A DNA stretch of 64,000 bases from Komagataeibacter xylinus NBRC 15237 (GCF_001571345.1 NZ_BCTP01000007.1:56660-120659); one strand, 5' to 3'; counted from the stretch's first letter, positions 17,218 through 29,833 are shown. Numbers and translations are program-made. The notes: generated by a model not told the origin, from the sequence alone.

Positions 17218-17845
17218 CTTCTGCGGCCACGATTGCCGCGTTCATGGCCTTTACGCCTGCACCCGGTCCATCAGGGTGCGACCACACAGCGCTGATGACC
17301 GACAGGAAATCCGCCCCCGCGCGCACCAGCGTGCCGCAGTTATCTGGCGTGATGCCGCCAATGGCCACTACCGGCAGTTCGATCATGCTGCTCCACCACG
17401 TGAGCAGCGCAGGGTCGGCCCGCACTTCGGTCTCTTTCGAGGGCGAGGGGAAAAACGCGCCAAACGCCACGTAATTCGCCCCGGCCTCGCCCGCGCGCAG
17501 GGCCATGTCACGGCTGTCATAGCACGATACGCCGAGTTGCAGGTCGTCACCCAATATGCGCCGGGCGGTGGCCACGTCGGTATCGTCCATGCCCACATGC
17601 GCGCCGTCGCAGCCGCAGCTTACGGCAAGGTCGGGGCGATCATTCATGATGAAGGCCACGTCACGCGCATGGGTCACGGGCTGGAGCACATCCACCGCGC
17701 GGCGGATCGTGTCGTCATCAACGTTTTTAAGGCGCAGTTGCACCGCCGCAACCGGGCCTGCGTCCAGCGCCTGGGCCAGAAGGGGGGCGAAGGTCGCCGG
17801 ATCAAGCGATTCGGGCGTGATGAGATAGAGCTGGCAATCGGTCAT
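17213..17845 (-). CDS. thiE: Thiamine-phosphate synthase family protein
   Basis: 210 residues. TIM-barrel protein: LYLITPES at the start, VQLRLKN (phosphate/pyrophosphate site), IMNDRPDLA, GAHVGMDD, YVAFGAFFPSPSKET and PVVAIGGIT in the family order. Joins hydroxymethylpyrimidine diphosphate with thiazole phosphate to form thiamine phosphate. Other thi genes are not in the window. Its stop codon lies in the end of a dispersed repeat. Confidence 0.9.
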   Translation of the reverse strand: MTDCQLYLITPESLDPATFAPLLAQALDAGPVAAVQLRLKNVDDDTIRRAVDVLQPVTHARDVAFIMNDRPDLAVSCGCDGAHVGMDDTDVATARRILGDDLQLGVSCYDSRDMALRAGEAGANYVAFGAFFPSPSKETEVRADPALLTWWSSMIELPVVAIGGITPDNCGTLVRAGADFLSVISAVWSHPDGPGAGVKAMNAAIVAAEG

Positions 17846-17928
17846 GTCGGGCCGATCCTATGCCACCGGGGCGGCTGCGAACAGCCCCCGCATGGCCAGC
17901 TTCGCCATGCGGGGCACCGGTAGCACGA

Positions 17929-18849
<921 letters not shown>

Positions 18850-18908
18850 GTCTTGTTCCCCTTGCAAATGGCTGTCCGTAGCATCCTGCGCCTGCCCGGA
18901 CGGTTCTG

Positions 18909-19319
18909 TCATGGGATGTGGGGGGCACGCAGGTATCTTTCCAGCGCATCCCTCGCACCCCTTGCGGGCAGGTCCAGCGCGTGCGGGCGCGTGCGCAGCA
19001 CGTGGCCACCCGTCATGCATGCCAGTGATACGAGCGCATCGTGCTGTGCTGCCGTGGCGCTGACAATGACACCGCTCAATCCTGCGCGCAGGGCGGCTGC
19101 GGCGTGGCCCGCCGCCTGCCCGCAGTCCAGCCAGGCGGGCAGCGGGCAGTCCGCCACCAGCGCCGCCCACCACGGCACGCCCATGAAACACCCCGCCCCG
19201 GGCGGGGAAACTACGGCGCAGTCCGTGCGTAACGATGCCGCCGTGGTGGTGACCAGCGCCAGCTCGCCTGCGCCTGAAACCGTGATAAGCGGCATATAAT
19301 GGTCATGTTTGTCGATCAT
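18909..19319 (-). CDS. Conserved hypothetical protein
   Basis: 136 residues; a start at the inner ATG (19295) is also possible. Alternating hydrophobic beta and Ala-rich helix pattern with LVTTTAASLRTD, VSPPGAGCF, LDCGQAAGHAAAALRAG and VIVSATAAQHDAL, which looks like a small alpha/beta domain. I do not recognise the family. It lies 59 nt upstream of the aldolase and is divergent from the zapA unit by 56 nt. Confidence 0.5.
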   Translation of the reverse strand: MIDKHDHYMPLITVSGAGELALVTTTAASLRTDCAVVSPPGAGCFMGVPWWAALVADCPLPAWLDCGQAAGHAAAALRAGLSGVIVSATAAQHDALVSLACMTGGHVLRTRPHALDLPARGARDALERYLRAPHIP

Positions 19320-19375
19320 GCTTGACGTTGAAACCGCACCGCGCGATCAGTTCAAGGGGAGGAACGAGGGAAAGG

Positions 19376-19642
19376 ATGAACGTGTCTGATATTATCATGC
19401 CACCGGAACAGGATGCCGCACGCTCCCCTTCGGAGGCTGGAGAGAATCCGGCTGACCGCCTCGAACTCGCCCTCAACCGCATCGCCTTCGCCCTTGATCG
19501 CCGCACCGACCAGGCCCCTGTCCAGCCACCCGCGGCGCCCGATATCGACCTGCAGGCGCTCGCCGCCAATATTGACGTGCTCATTGCCCGCGTGCGCGAC
19601 GTGCTTGATGATGGTGGGGAAACCACCAGCGGGGAGGAATAG
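19376..19642 (+). CDS. Small hypothetical protein upstream of zapA
   Basis: 88 residues from the ATG at 19376, with GAGGAACGAGGGAAAGG before it. Acidic, helical: central DRLELALNRIAFAL and IDLQALAANIDVLIARVRDVLD read as two short coiled-coil helices. Only 3 nt separate it from zapA, so the two are co-translated. A small coiled-coil partner at this position is common in alphaproteobacteria; a role in cell division is inferred from context only. Confidence 0.68.
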   Translation: MNVSDIIMPPEQDAARSPSEAGENPADRLELALNRIAFALDRRTDQAPVQPPAAPDIDLQALAANIDVLIARVRDVLDDGGETTSGEE

Positions 19643-19645
19643 GCC

Positions 19646-19987
19646 ATGAGCCAGGTTACCGTGCGCATCAATGGTTTTTCCTACGCCGTGGGGTGCAAGG
19701 AGGGACAGGAAAAACACCTCCAGGCCATGGCGCAGGAAGTCGAGCGCCGGATCGAGCGCATCCGTGAACTCGGCGGCCATAGCGGCGAGGGGCGGCTGCT
19801 TGCGCTTGCCGCCCTGCTCATGGCTGACGAAATTCATGACCTGACGGCGGAAAAAATGTCATCGGACACCGCCCACCAGCTTGCGCAGGGCCGGCAGGCG
19901 CGCATTGAGAACGAACGCCGCAAGGAGCAGCTTGCCCACCTTGTCGAACGTGCGGAAAACATTGCGGACGCACTGGAAGAAGACTAG
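19646..19987 (+). CDS. zapA: Cell division protein ZapA
   Basis: 113 residues. Starts with VTVRINGFSYAVGCKEGQE, the ZapA N-terminal beta domain, then a long helix (VERRIERIRELG...LLALAALLMADEI) and an acidic C-terminal coiled coil. Binds and bundles FtsZ filaments. The 6S RNA gene follows directly, as in many proteobacteria. Confidence 0.9.
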   Translation: MSQVTVRINGFSYAVGCKEGQEKHLQAMAQEVERRIERIRELGGHSGEGRLLALAALLMADEIHDLTAEKMSSDTAHQLAQGRQARIENERRKEQLAHLVERAENIADALEED

Positions 19988-19995
19988 ATAGAAGG

Positions 19996-20155
19996 GGCGG
20001 GGCTGCCGGGTGCGTCAGGCATGATTCAACCCCTGGGCCGATAAGCACTTCCTAGGGAGCTGGCACTGTCGTGATCGTGGTCACGTTACCTGGCGCCCAC
20101 CTGCGTCAGCAGGTCCGGGAGGGCTGATCCGACCAACGGCCATGGCGGCTCCGTA
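19996..20155 (+). ncRNA. ssrS: 6S RNA
   Basis: The 177 nt between zapA and the 5-formyl-THF cyclo-ligase gene carry the block CCCCTGGGCCGATA (about 20029-20042), matching the conserved 6S core CCCCTGAGCCGATA. The ends pair as a closing stem: GGGGCTGCC (19999-20007) with GGCGGCTCC (20144-20152). A large internal region lies between. The gene order zapA-6S-ygfA is the known one. 6S RNA binds the sigma70 RNA polymerase holoenzyme by mimicking an open promoter. Ends are approximate. Confidence 0.85.
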
Positions 20156-20164
20156 TCATTTTCC

Positions 20165-20776
20165 ATGACTTCCATCGCAAACGAATCGTGGTCCACCGCG
20201 CATGCCAAACAGGCCCTGCGCGGCGTCATGGCCAGCAGGCGGGCCGCCTTTGCCGCAGACCCCGGGCGCGGGATGGCCGAGAAAAGCCTCCAGCACCGCA
20301 TGGTCCGTGCCCTGCGCGGCATGGCGGCGGCAGGCGATTCCATCGCCCTTGTCTGGCCTTTGCCGGGCGAGAGCGCGCTCGAGCCCGTCATGCACGCGCT
20401 CCACGCCGATGGCCTGTGCATTGCCCTGCCCGAAACCACGCCGAAGGGCCATAAGCTGGTCTTCCGCCTGTGGCAGCCGGGCTGCGCCATGCGCGCGGGC
20501 CGCTATGGCACATCCCACCCCGATGGCCCCATCGTGCAGCCTGATGTGGTGTGCGTGCCCCTGCTGGCATTTGACAGGCGGGGCATGCGGCTGGGATATG
20601 GCGGGGGCTATTATGATCGCACGCTGGCCAGCCTGCCTGCGGCGCGGGCGGTGGGGTTTGGCTTTTCCTTTCAGGAAGTGGCGTGCATCCCGACCGGCCG
20701 GTATGACGTGGCGCTGCCCGCGATCGTGACCGAGCGTGAATGGATCCGGTGTCGTGGTGACGGGCGGACGCGGTAG
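20165..20776 (+). CDS. fthC: 5-formyltetrahydrofolate cyclo-ligase
   Basis: 203 residues. Seen: an N-terminal KQALRGVMASRR basic helix, IALVWPLPGE, and the signature RLGYGGGYYDRTLA, with VGFGFSFQEV after it. ATP-dependent conversion of 5-formyl-THF to 5,10-methenyl-THF. Placed 10 nt after the 6S RNA, probably co-transcribed with it. Confidence 0.93.
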   Translation: MTSIANESWSTAHAKQALRGVMASRRAAFAADPGRGMAEKSLQHRMVRALRGMAAAGDSIALVWPLPGESALEPVMHALHADGLCIALPETTPKGHKLVFRLWQPGCAMRAGRYGTSHPDGPIVQPDVVCVPLLAFDRRGMRLGYGGGYYDRTLASLPAARAVGFGFSFQEVACIPTGRYDVALPAIVTEREWIRCRGDGRTR

Positions 20777-20791
20777 ATAAAGGCTGTTTTC

Positions 20792-21607
20792 TTGAGAATA
20801 CTGTTTCTGGGCGATATTGTCGGGCGCGTGGGGCGCGAGGCCGTCATCTCCCGCCTGCCCGGCCTGCGGCGCGACCTTGCCCTCGACCTGGTGGTGGTCA
20901 ATGGCGAGAACGCCAGCCACGGCTTCGGCCTTTCGCCCGCCATCGGCCGCGACCTGCTTGCGGCGGGGGCTGATGTCATCACGCTGGGCAACCATAGCTG
21001 GGACCGGCGCGACCTGATCGGCCATATCGACAGCGAACCCCGCATCATCCGCCCCGCCAATTACCCGCCCGGCACGCCGGGGCAGGGCAGCGTGGTGGTG
21101 GAACTGGTCGATGGCCGCAAGGCGCTGGTGGTCAGCATCATGGGCCGGCAGTTCATGGATGCGATGGATGACCCCTTCCGCAGCGTGAGCGATATTCTCT
21201 CGCGCCACCGGCTGGGCGTGACCATGCACGCCGCCGTGGTGGACGTGCATGCCGAGGCCACGAGCGAGAAATGGGCGATGGGTCATTTCCTTGATGGCCG
21301 CGTGTCGCTGGTCATTGGCACGCACACGCATACGCCCACGGCGGACCACCGCATCTTCCCCCACGGCACCGCCTTCCAGACCGATGCGGGCATGTGCGGC
21401 GACTATGACAGCGTGATCGGCATGGGCAAGGAGGCTGCCATTGCCCGATTCGTGCGCAAGATGCCCGGCGAGCGCCTGCAACCCGCCGAGGGCGAGGCCA
21501 GCATTGCAGGCATGATGGTGGAAACCGATGACGCCACCGGCCTCGCCCGCCGCATGGCGCCGGTGCGGCAGGGGGGGCATCTGGCCCCCACGCTGCCGGA
21601 TTTCTGA
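20792..21607 (+). CDS. YmdB-like metallophosphoesterase
   Basis: 271 residues; starts with TTG at 20792 (MRILFLGDIVGRVGRE), as no ATG fits the conserved N-terminus. Metal-binding motifs: GDIVG, NGENASHG, GNHSWDR and, near the end, GTHTHTPTADHRI, matching the TIGR00282 family. Members hydrolyse 2',3'-cyclic nucleotides. Located 15 nt after fthC, likely in the same transcript. Confidence 0.9.
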   Translation: MRILFLGDIVGRVGREAVISRLPGLRRDLALDLVVVNGENASHGFGLSPAIGRDLLAAGADVITLGNHSWDRRDLIGHIDSEPRIIRPANYPPGTPGQGSVVVELVDGRKALVVSIMGRQFMDAMDDPFRSVSDILSRHRLGVTMHAAVVDVHAEATSEKWAMGHFLDGRVSLVIGTHTHTPTADHRIFPHGTAFQTDAGMCGDYDSVIGMGKEAAIARFVRKMPGERLQPAEGEASIAGMMVETDDATGLARRMAPVRQGGHLAPTLPDF

Positions 21608-21616
21608 TCAGCAGAT

Positions 21617-21740
21617 AAAAGACTGTTTGAAAACAACTGATTGATAAAAAATAACAAAAGTTTTTGGGTGCCGCCTTTTTTCAAAAAGGCGGCGTTCTTC
21701 GAAGCTTTTTGAAAAAAGCTTCACCAAAAACTCTTATGAT
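21617..21740. repeat. Two-hairpin dispersed repeat, copy E (one terminal arm kept)
   Basis: Left end TAAAAGACTGTTTGAAAA (the terminal arm of copy L), AT-rich spacer GATTGATAAAAAATAA, the core in forward orientation, then CTCTTATGATTTA as in copy L, where it stops. The AMP nucleosidase stop codon starts at the next base. Fills the convergent gap between YmdB-like and amn. Confidence 0.92.
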
Positions 21741-23195
21741 TTAGCGGAAGGCTGGCTCGTCAAACCCGCGCAGCTTGCGCGAGTGCAACCGGTCCACGCC
21801 CTGCGCGCGCAACTGCTGCATGGTCTCGATTCCCACCACAAGATGCTGGCGCACGCGCTCGCGGTAGAAGGCATTGGCCATGCCGCGCAGCTTGAGTTCG
21901 CCATGCAGCGGCTTGTCCGAAACACATAGCAGCGTGCCGTATGGCACCCGGAAGCGGAAGCCATTGGCCGCGATCGTGGCCGATTCCATGTCCACCGCAA
22001 TGGCGCGTGAGGTGTTGATGCGCGTGAACAGCGCACCCAGCCGCAGCTCCCAGTTGCGGTTGTCGGTGGTCATGACCGTGCCGGTGCGCAGGCGGGTCTT
22101 GACCTCGGCATCATGCAGGCCGGTCACGCGGGCGGTCACGTCCTGCAGGGCCATCTGCACCTCGGCAATGGGGGGCACGGGCACCCAGGGCGGCAGGTCG
22201 TCGTCCAGCACGTGGTCATCGCGCAGGTAGCCATGCGCCAGCACGTAGTCGCCCAGCTTCTGGCTGCGCCGCAGCCCCGCGCAGTGCCCCACCATCAGCC
22301 AGCAATGCGGGCGCAGCACGGCCAGGTGGTCGGTAATGGTCTTGGCGTTGGCGGGGCCTACGCCGATGTTGATGAGCGTGATGCCATCGCCATCGGGGCG
22401 GCACAGGTGGTAGGCGGGCATCTGCGGCAGGTTCTGGCCCGCATGGGTGGCCGCGTGCGGCGCATCACGGGTGTGGATGATCTCGCCCGGCTCGACAAAC
22501 GCCGTGTATTCCGACCCCGCATCCACCTGCGCATGCCCGTATTCCCGAAACGCATCGACATAGCGCTGGTAGTTGGTCAGCAGGATGAAGCGCTGGAAAT
22601 GCCTTGGCGCCGTGCCGGTGTAGTGGTGCAGCCGCGCCAGCGAGTAATCGGTGCGCTGGGCTGTGAACAATGCCAGCGGGCGCGGCACGTCGGGGCGGGG
22701 GATGTAGTCGCAATTGGCGATTGAATCGTCGGTCACGTGCAGATCGGGCAGCGCGAAATGGGCCTGGATCCACGCAAGATCCGACTCGGTCAGCGAGGTT
22801 ACCGCCTCCTCCATCACGTAGGAGAGCGGGATGGGCTGGCGCGACAGGCCGACCATGACCGGCGTGCGGTAATGGCGCAGCAGGCTTTCGATCTGTTCGC
22901 GCCAGTAGGCGCCGAACAGGGCAGGGCGGGTCAGCGTGGTGCCATAGAAGCCGGGCTCGAGCACCACGTCAAAGGGCGGGCGCGGTCCATGGGCGGGCAG
23001 GGCCGCAGCGGGCATGAAGGCAAGGTAGGGATAGACCGCATCCGCCAGCCCCGATGTATCGCGCGTGGCGAAGGCGTGGCGGATCAGCCCGGCGGCGTGG
23101 TCATAAAGCTCGGTAATGCGGGCCACGGCGGCATCGGCATCATCGAAGGCGTGGAAGTCATGCCCGGCCTGCTGCAGGAGTCGTGCTGTGTCCAT
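21741..23195 (-). CDS. amn: AMP nucleosidase
   Basis: 484 residues. N-terminal AMP-nucleosidase domain with DVVLEPGFYGTTLTRP and the C-terminal nucleoside phosphorylase-like domain with NIGVGPANAKTITDHLAVLRPHCWL and AVDMESATIAANGFRF; length equals E. coli Amn. Splits AMP to adenine and ribose 5-phosphate, controlling the AMP pool and feeding ribose 5-phosphate. Separated from the following TonB-like gene by 29 nt; the two share a strand. Confidence 0.95.
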   Translation of the reverse strand: MDTARLLQQAGHDFHAFDDADAAVARITELYDHAAGLIRHAFATRDTSGLADAVYPYLAFMPAAALPAHGPRPPFDVVLEPGFYGTTLTRPALFGAYWREQIESLLRHYRTPVMVGLSRQPIPLSYVMEEAVTSLTESDLAWIQAHFALPDLHVTDDSIANCDYIPRPDVPRPLALFTAQRTDYSLARLHHYTGTAPRHFQRFILLTNYQRYVDAFREYGHAQVDAGSEYTAFVEPGEIIHTRDAPHAATHAGQNLPQMPAYHLCRPDGDGITLINIGVGPANAKTITDHLAVLRPHCWLMVGHCAGLRRSQKLGDYVLAHGYLRDDHVLDDDLPPWVPVPPIAEVQMALQDVTARVTGLHDAEVKTRLRTGTVMTTDNRNWELRLGALFTRINTSRAIAVDMESATIAANGFRFRVPYGTLLCVSDKPLHGELKLRGMANAFYRERVRQHLVVGIETMQQLRAQGVDRLHSRKLRGFDEPAFR

Positions 23196-23224
23196 GGCGA
23201 TGAAATCTCCTTCTGCCCGTGCGT

Positions 23225-24391
23225 TCAGCGGCGGATCAGGATGTAGTTGATGGTCAGGTCGATGGGGAAGGTATCGCCCTGCATGTCCGGCGGCACGGGG
23301 GGAAGCTGGGCGTTGCGGAACATGCCCGTCGTCGCCGCATCAAGGTAATACGAGCCGGACTGGCCGGTCAGGCGCACCTTTTTCACGTGGCCGTCGCGGT
23401 CGAGTTCCACATGCACCGAGGAGGGGCCTTCCTCGCCGGCCTGGGCGGCTTCCATCGGGTAGTACATATGGCTGCGGATCCAGCGTTCGAGTTCCTCGCC
23501 GTAATCGTCGCTCACGCCCTTGATCTGGGTACTGGTGGAGTAGGGCGCATTGATCTTGCCATTCTGCACCACCGGCCCGAGCGAGAGGTCGATCGGCCCG
23601 CCCGTGCCACCCGCGCGCCCCTGCCTGCTGCGCCGGGGCAGGGGTGAGGCGGAGAGCGACCAGTTCATCGGGTGCTGCAACGCCGCATAGGCGTTGGGCG
23701 AGGACTGGCTCTGCGACTGCTGGGCCGCGTGGCTGCCGTGGCCGGAGTTCTGCATGGCGGGGTTGAACTTGTCCTGCTGCTGCGACTGCGGCACCGACAG
23801 GTCGGAGGGTGCCTCGCTCAGCGGCGGGGCGGAGGGGGTGTCCTCGCTGGGGGCATTGGCGGAGGGCGACGAATCCTCGCTGTTGTGCTGCGGGCTGTTT
23901 GTATTCTGCTGCGCGCTGGGCGAGGGCTGCTTGTCCTGCTGCTGTTTGGGCGCGTTCTGGCCGCCCGCCATGTCGGGCGAGGACTGGCCCTGCAACCCGC
24001 TGGATGTGGGCGGCGAGAACACCATCTCCACCTGCGGTTCCGTGCGCGTGGCGTCGGGCGTGCCATGCTGGCTGTGATGGGCGGATTCGATCAGGATGGC
24101 AGCCAGCAGGGCGGCGTGCAGCAGCCCCGATATGGCAATGGCGCGCCCCGGGCCGGGCGTTTCCACCGTATCGGGACGGATCAGGCCCGATATCATGGGG
24201 CGCAGCTTGCGGTAGCCGGGTGGCGGCGGCACGGGGGTGCCGGGCAGCAGCCTTTCGCGCGCGGGCGGGTTGTACTGTTCCGTGCGGCCATTGCGTGGCA
24301 GGCGGCCCCCGGCGGGCAGCGGGTCGCGGGGGATCAGTACGGGCTCCACGGCCTCTGGCCGCCGGGAGGAGGGACTGAGTGTCACCGTCAT
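23225..24391 (-). CDS. TonB-like energy transducer protein
   Basis: 388 residues. A Pro-rich cytoplasmic N-terminus (1-75), one membrane segment at about 80-97 (AIAISGLLHAALLAAIL), a Gln/Ser/Pro low-complexity periplasmic span (100-270), and a C-terminal domain (290-388) with YGEELERWIRSHMYYP and SVHVELDRDGHVKKVRL, the TonB C-terminal pattern. Probably links an ExbB/ExbD motor to an outer membrane receptor; no receptor or exbBD is near. Upstream of amn on the same strand. Confidence 0.78.
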   Translation of the reverse strand: MTVTLSPSSRRPEAVEPVLIPRDPLPAGGRLPRNGRTEQYNPPARERLLPGTPVPPPPGYRKLRPMISGLIRPDTVETPGPGRAIAISGLLHAALLAAILIESAHHSQHGTPDATRTEPQVEMVFSPPTSSGLQGQSSPDMAGGQNAPKQQQDKQPSPSAQQNTNSPQHNSEDSSPSANAPSEDTPSAPPLSEAPSDLSVPQSQQQDKFNPAMQNSGHGSHAAQQSQSQSSPNAYAALQHPMNWSLSASPLPRRSRQGRAGGTGGPIDLSLGPVVQNGKINAPYSTSTQIKGVSDDYGEELERWIRSHMYYPMEAAQAGEEGPSSVHVELDRDGHVKKVRLTGQSGSYYLDAATTGMFRNAQLPPVPPDMQGDTFPIDLTINYILIRR

Positions 24392-24518
24392 GAAAGGCTG
24401 CGGGTCTCCGCCATGTGGGTCTGTTGCCGGGGCCTGCCTGCCTGCCCTGGCATGTTGCCAGCATAACTGACGCGGGTGGGTGGCCTGTCAAGGACCGGAT
24501 GCGTAACGGAGGGCTACT

Positions 24519-25310
24519 TCAGTAGCTTTCGACAAAGTTTTCCAGTAATTCGGCGAATCTCTCCGGGTTTTCGACATGCAGCCAGTGCCCCGCCCGTTCG
24601 ATCAGTTCAAGCCGGTAGCACGGAAAAAGCCTGCGCATGATGGCATAATGTTCGGGGCGGATATAGGGCGAATTCCCGCCCGCCAGGAACAGCGTGGGGC
24701 CGGGATAGGTGTAGCCTTCGGGGATGTAGGGCCAGCTTTCGACGTTGGACATCGATTCCACCATCTCGCGCAGGCCGATGCTCCAGCCGGGGTTCTCCCC
24801 CACGCGGATGTTCTGCAGCATCAGTGCGCGCACATCGGTGTTGGGGATGTAGTGCTGCAGCAGCCGTTCCGCCCCCGTCCGGTTGAGAAAGGGCGGGAAC
24901 GGCATCCGCAGCATCTGCTCGCCCAGCGCGAACTGCCCGTGGCCGGTGCGCGCGGGCGGAATATCGGCCACCAGCAGGCTGTGCACCATGCCCGGCCGGG
25001 TCAGGGCCAAGGTCATGGCCACCTTGCCACCCATGGAGTGGCCGACCAGCGTTGCGGGCAGCGCGTTGTGGTGGGCCAGCGTTTCCAGCAGGTCGCCCGC
25101 CATGGTGTTGTAGTCCATCAGGCCATGCGGGCTTTCGCCGTGGTTGCGCAGGTCGATGGCCAGCGTGCGCCGGGTGCGCGCAAGCCTGCGCTGGAAGAAG
25201 CCAAGGTTGCGCGCCCGCCCGAACAGGCCGTGCAGCAGGACAATGGGGGGCCTGCCGGCCGTGTCGGGCCCGCTTTCCTCGGGGCCGCGCTCAATGACGT
25301 TCAGTAGCAC
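24519..25310 (-). CDS. Alpha/beta hydrolase (YbfF-like esterase)
   Basis: 263 residues. Oxyanion motif LLHGLFG, nucleophile elbow GHSMGGK (Ser92) and a C-terminal histidine in [23 protein letters not shown] follows the first strand, as in YbfF/ABHD11-type esterases. Substrate unknown. Its start overlaps the end of the upstream oxidoreductase gene by 20 nt, so the two are an operon. Confidence 0.87.
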   Translation of the reverse strand: MLLNVIERGPEESGPDTAGRPPIVLLHGLFGRARNLGFFQRRLARTRRTLAIDLRNHGESPHGLMDYNTMAGDLLETLAHHNALPATLVGHSMGGKVAMTLALTRPGMVHSLLVADIPPARTGHGQFALGEQMLRMPFPPFLNRTGAERLLQHYIPNTDVRALMLQNIRVGENPGWSIGLREMVESMSNVESWPYIPEGYTYPGPTLFLAGGNSPYIRPEHYAIMRRLFPCYRLELIERAGHWLHVENPERFAELLENFVESY

Positions 25311-26367
25311 CAGCTTGTGTTCCTATCGTCCGGTCGTCTGTCTGGGCGGGATGTTGCAGGTCCAGCATGATCTTGCCCATATGGGTTCCGTTTTCCATGA
25401 GTTTATGGGCCTCGGCAACCCGCGCCAAGGGGAAGGTGGCATGGATGAGTGGGCGGATGGCCCGCCGTGCCAGCAGCGGCCAGACACGGGCCTCGAGGTC
25501 GCGGGCAATTTCGGCCTTGTAGGCCGCATCACGCGGGCGCAGCGTGCTGCCGGTCACCACCAGCCTGCGGGTCATGATGCGTGCCAGGCTCACGCCATCG
25601 GCCTTCGCCCCGCCCTGGAGTGCTATGATGACCAGCCGCCCGGCTATGGCCAGGGATTTGAGGTTGCCCTCCATATAGGCTCCGCCAATCATGTCGAGGA
25701 TGACATTGACCCCCTCGCCATCCGTCAGTTCCTTTATGCGCGTGGGAAAGTCCTCGGTGCGGTAGTTGATGGCCGCGCGCGCACCCAGCGTGGTGCACAG
25801 CGTGCATTTTTCGTCCGTGCCGGCGGTGGCGTAAACCGTGCCGCCCAGCGCGTGCACAAGCTGGATGGCCGTTGTGCCGATGCCGCTGGTGCCGCCATGC
25901 ACCAGCACGCTCTCGCCGGGTTTCAGCCCCGCCGCCATGAACAGGTTGGACCACACGGTAAAGAATGTCTCGGGCAAGGCGGCTGCATGCAGCGCGTCAA
26001 ATCCCGCGGGCCAGGGCAGGCACTGGCCCGCGGGCACGGTGCAGTACTGCGCGTAGCCCCCGCCATTGACCAGCGCACATACCCGCGCGCCGGGTGCTGG
26101 AAAGGCATCGGGCGGCACGCCTTCGCCCACCGCCACGACCTCGCCCGCCACTTCCAGCCCCAGCAGGGGGCTGGCGCCCGGCGGCGGTGGATACAGCCCC
26201 TGGCGCTGCATGATGTCGGGGCGGTTGATGCCTGCGGCCATCACCCGCACCAGCACCTCGCCCGCGCGGGGGCGGGGCACCGGCACGGTGGTGATGTGCA
26301 GGCAGTCGGGGCCGCCCGGTTCGCTCACGGTCACGGCCTGCATGGTGGCGGGGGGTGCCTGGGTCAT
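25291..26367 (-). CDS. NAD(P)H quinone oxidoreductase, PIG3/zinc-free MDR family
   Basis: 358 residues from the ATG at 26367; a longer frame to 26520 runs into the glnA terminator and is rejected. Seen: [38 protein letters not shown] and the dinucleotide-binding [13 protein letters not shown]. No zinc ligand cysteines at the usual ADH positions, so it is of the quinone-reductase branch. The C-terminal tail of about 20 residues after DLQHPAQ is unusual. Overlaps the hydrolase gene. Confidence 0.87.
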   Translation of the reverse strand: MTQAPPATMQAVTVSEPGGPDCLHITTVPVPRPRAGEVLVRVMAAGINRPDIMQRQGLYPPPPGASPLLGLEVAGEVVAVGEGVPPDAFPAPGARVCALVNGGGYAQYCTVPAGQCLPWPAGFDALHAAALPETFFTVWSNLFMAAGLKPGESVLVHGGTSGIGTTAIQLVHALGGTVYATAGTDEKCTLCTTLGARAAINYRTEDFPTRIKELTDGEGVNVILDMIGGAYMEGNLKSLAIAGRLVIIALQGGAKADGVSLARIMTRRLVVTGSTLRPRDAAYKAEIARDLEARVWPLLARRAIRPLIHATFPLARVAEAHKLMENGTHMGKIMLDLQHPAQTDDRTIGTQAGATERH

Positions 26368-26480
26368 GGTCTGTCCTTGCGTTGGTGGAGGCCTCCAAGG
26401 TTTAGGCGATATGAGGGCTGCGACCAGTGCGCGGGAAGTGCAATCGAGCAAACGTGCGCGCGGGCATGGGGCCGGACATG

Positions 26481-26518
26481 AAAAAAGCGCCGGAACCCTC
26501 AAGGTTCCGGCGCTTTTC
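26481..26518 (-). terminator. Intrinsic terminator of glnA
   Basis: Near-perfect hairpin AAAAAAGCGCCGGAACC/GGTTCCGGCGCTTTT around a short CTCAA-type loop, ending with T runs on both strands. Positioned 35 nt after the glnA stop; may work in both directions. Confidence 0.93.
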
Positions 26519-26552
26519 ATGTCGGTCCCGTTCCCCGTGGGGGAAGGCGGGA

Positions 26553-28013
26553 TCAGACGGAGTAGTACATCTCGAATTCAGCCGGGTGCGGCGTGTGCTC
26601 GAACTTGTAGACTTCCTGCCACTTCACTTCACAGTAGCTCTCGATCTGGTCCTTGGTGAACACGTTGCCAGCGAGCAGGAACTCGTAATCGGCTTCCAGC
26701 GCGGTCAGGGCTTCACGCAGCGAGCCGGCCACGGTCGGGATCTGCTTGAGTTCCTCGGGCGGCAGGTCGTACAGATCCTTGTCCATGGCATCGCCGGGGT
26801 GGATCTTGTTCTTGATGCCGTCAAGGCCGGCCATCAGCATGGCGGCAAAGGCGAGGTAGGGGTTTGCGGTCGGATCGGGGAAGCGGACCTCGACGCGCTT
26901 TGCCTTCGGGCTGGTCGCATACGGGATGCGGCACGAGGCGGAACGGTTGCGGGCGGAGTAAGCCAGCAGCACAGGAGCCTCGAAGCCCGGGATCAGGCGC
27001 TTGTAGGAGTTGGTGGACGGGTTGGTGAAGGCATTGAGCGCCTTGGCGTGCTTGATGATGCCGCCGATGTAGTACAGCGCCTCATCGGACAGGTCGGCAT
27101 AGCCGTTGCCGCCGAAGGTGGGCTTGCCGTTGCGCCAGATCGACTGGTGCACATGCATGCCCGAGCCGTTGTCGCCATAGATCGGCTTGGGCATGAAGGT
27201 TGCCGTCTTGCCGTAGGAATGGGCGACGTTGTGCACGCAGTATTTGTAGATCTGCATGAAGTCGGCGGAGCGGACCAGCGTGTCGAACTTGGTGCCCAGC
27301 TCGTGCTGCGACTGTGCCACTTCGTGGTGGTGCTTCTCGATGGGCAGGCCCATCTCGCCCATGGTGGTCAGCATTTCGGCGCGCAGGTCGCCTTCGCTGT
27401 CAACGGGAGCTACCGGGAAGTAGCCACCCTTCACGCCGGGGCGGTGGCCCATGTTGCCTTCGGGGTAGTCCTTGAGCGACGCGCCGGGGCCTTCGATGCT
27501 TTCAAGCTCATAGGTGCCGAAGTTCGGGCCGGTGCCAAAGCGCACGCTGTCAAAGATGAAGAATTCGGCTTCGGGGCCGAAGAAGGCGGTATCACCAAGG
27601 CCGGTTGACTTGAGGTACTGCTCGGCAAGCTTGGCGGTGGCGCGGGGGTCGCGGTTGTAGAACTGCCCGGTGGAGGGCTCCACGATATCGCAGATCAGGA
27701 TCAGCTGCGGCTTGGCGGAGAACGGGTCCATCACCGCGGTGGTAGGATCAGGCAGCAGGATCATGTCGCTTTCGTTGATGGCTTTCCACCCTGCGATGGA
27801 GGAACCATCGAACATGAAGCCTTCGCGGAAGGTGTCATCCTCGATCGTGGTGACGTACTGGGTGGTGTGGTGCCACTTGCCGCGCGGATCGGTGAAACGC
27901 AGGTCAACCATCTCGACCGCGTTTTCCTTGATGATTTCAAAGACCTTCGCGATGGCTTCAGCAGAATGCGACGGTGTTGAAACCGAGGCTGAAGCCTGTG
28001 CTTTTTTTGCCAT
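26553..28013 (-). CDS. glnA: Type I glutamine synthetase
   Basis: 486 residues. Seen: [30 protein letters not shown], the ATP-binding HVHQSIW and the Tyr adenylylation site [10 protein letters not shown], all typical of the GSI-beta dodecamer controlled by GlnE. Makes glutamine from glutamate and ammonia. Sits 122 nt downstream of glnB, the usual glnB-glnA operon. Slightly longer N-terminus than E. coli GlnA (residues [12 protein letters not shown]). Confidence 0.96.
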   Translation of the reverse strand: MAKKAQASASVSTPSHSAEAIAKVFEIIKENAVEMVDLRFTDPRGKWHHTTQYVTTIEDDTFREGFMFDGSSIAGWKAINESDMILLPDPTTAVMDPFSAKPQLILICDIVEPSTGQFYNRDPRATAKLAEQYLKSTGLGDTAFFGPEAEFFIFDSVRFGTGPNFGTYELESIEGPGASLKDYPEGNMGHRPGVKGGYFPVAPVDSEGDLRAEMLTTMGEMGLPIEKHHHEVAQSQHELGTKFDTLVRSADFMQIYKYCVHNVAHSYGKTATFMPKPIYGDNGSGMHVHQSIWRNGKPTFGGNGYADLSDEALYYIGGIIKHAKALNAFTNPSTNSYKRLIPGFEAPVLLAYSARNRSASCRIPYATSPKAKRVEVRFPDPTANPYLAFAAMLMAGLDGIKNKIHPGDAMDKDLYDLPPEELKQIPTVAGSLREALTALEADYEFLLAGNVFTKDQIESYCEVKWQEVYKFEHTPHPAEFEMYYSV

Positions 28014-28135
28014 GTTAAATTACCTGTCCTGACTTTGGTGTGCCGTTCCATGCGGCGCGGCGGTTATGGTTACGGAAACGCAAGGCCGCTGTCGATAGGC
28101 CAGCGGCCATGAGACCCATGTTTGCAGGCCAACCC

Positions 28136-29816
<1,681 letters not shown>

Positions 29817-29833
29817 AAATGCAAAAAGGGTAA

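Noticed and set aside
25144..26481. Long plus-strand frame over the oxidoreductase gene
   Set aside because: Antisense shadow of a well-recognised gene in GC-rich DNA; it has no start signal and no domain pattern.
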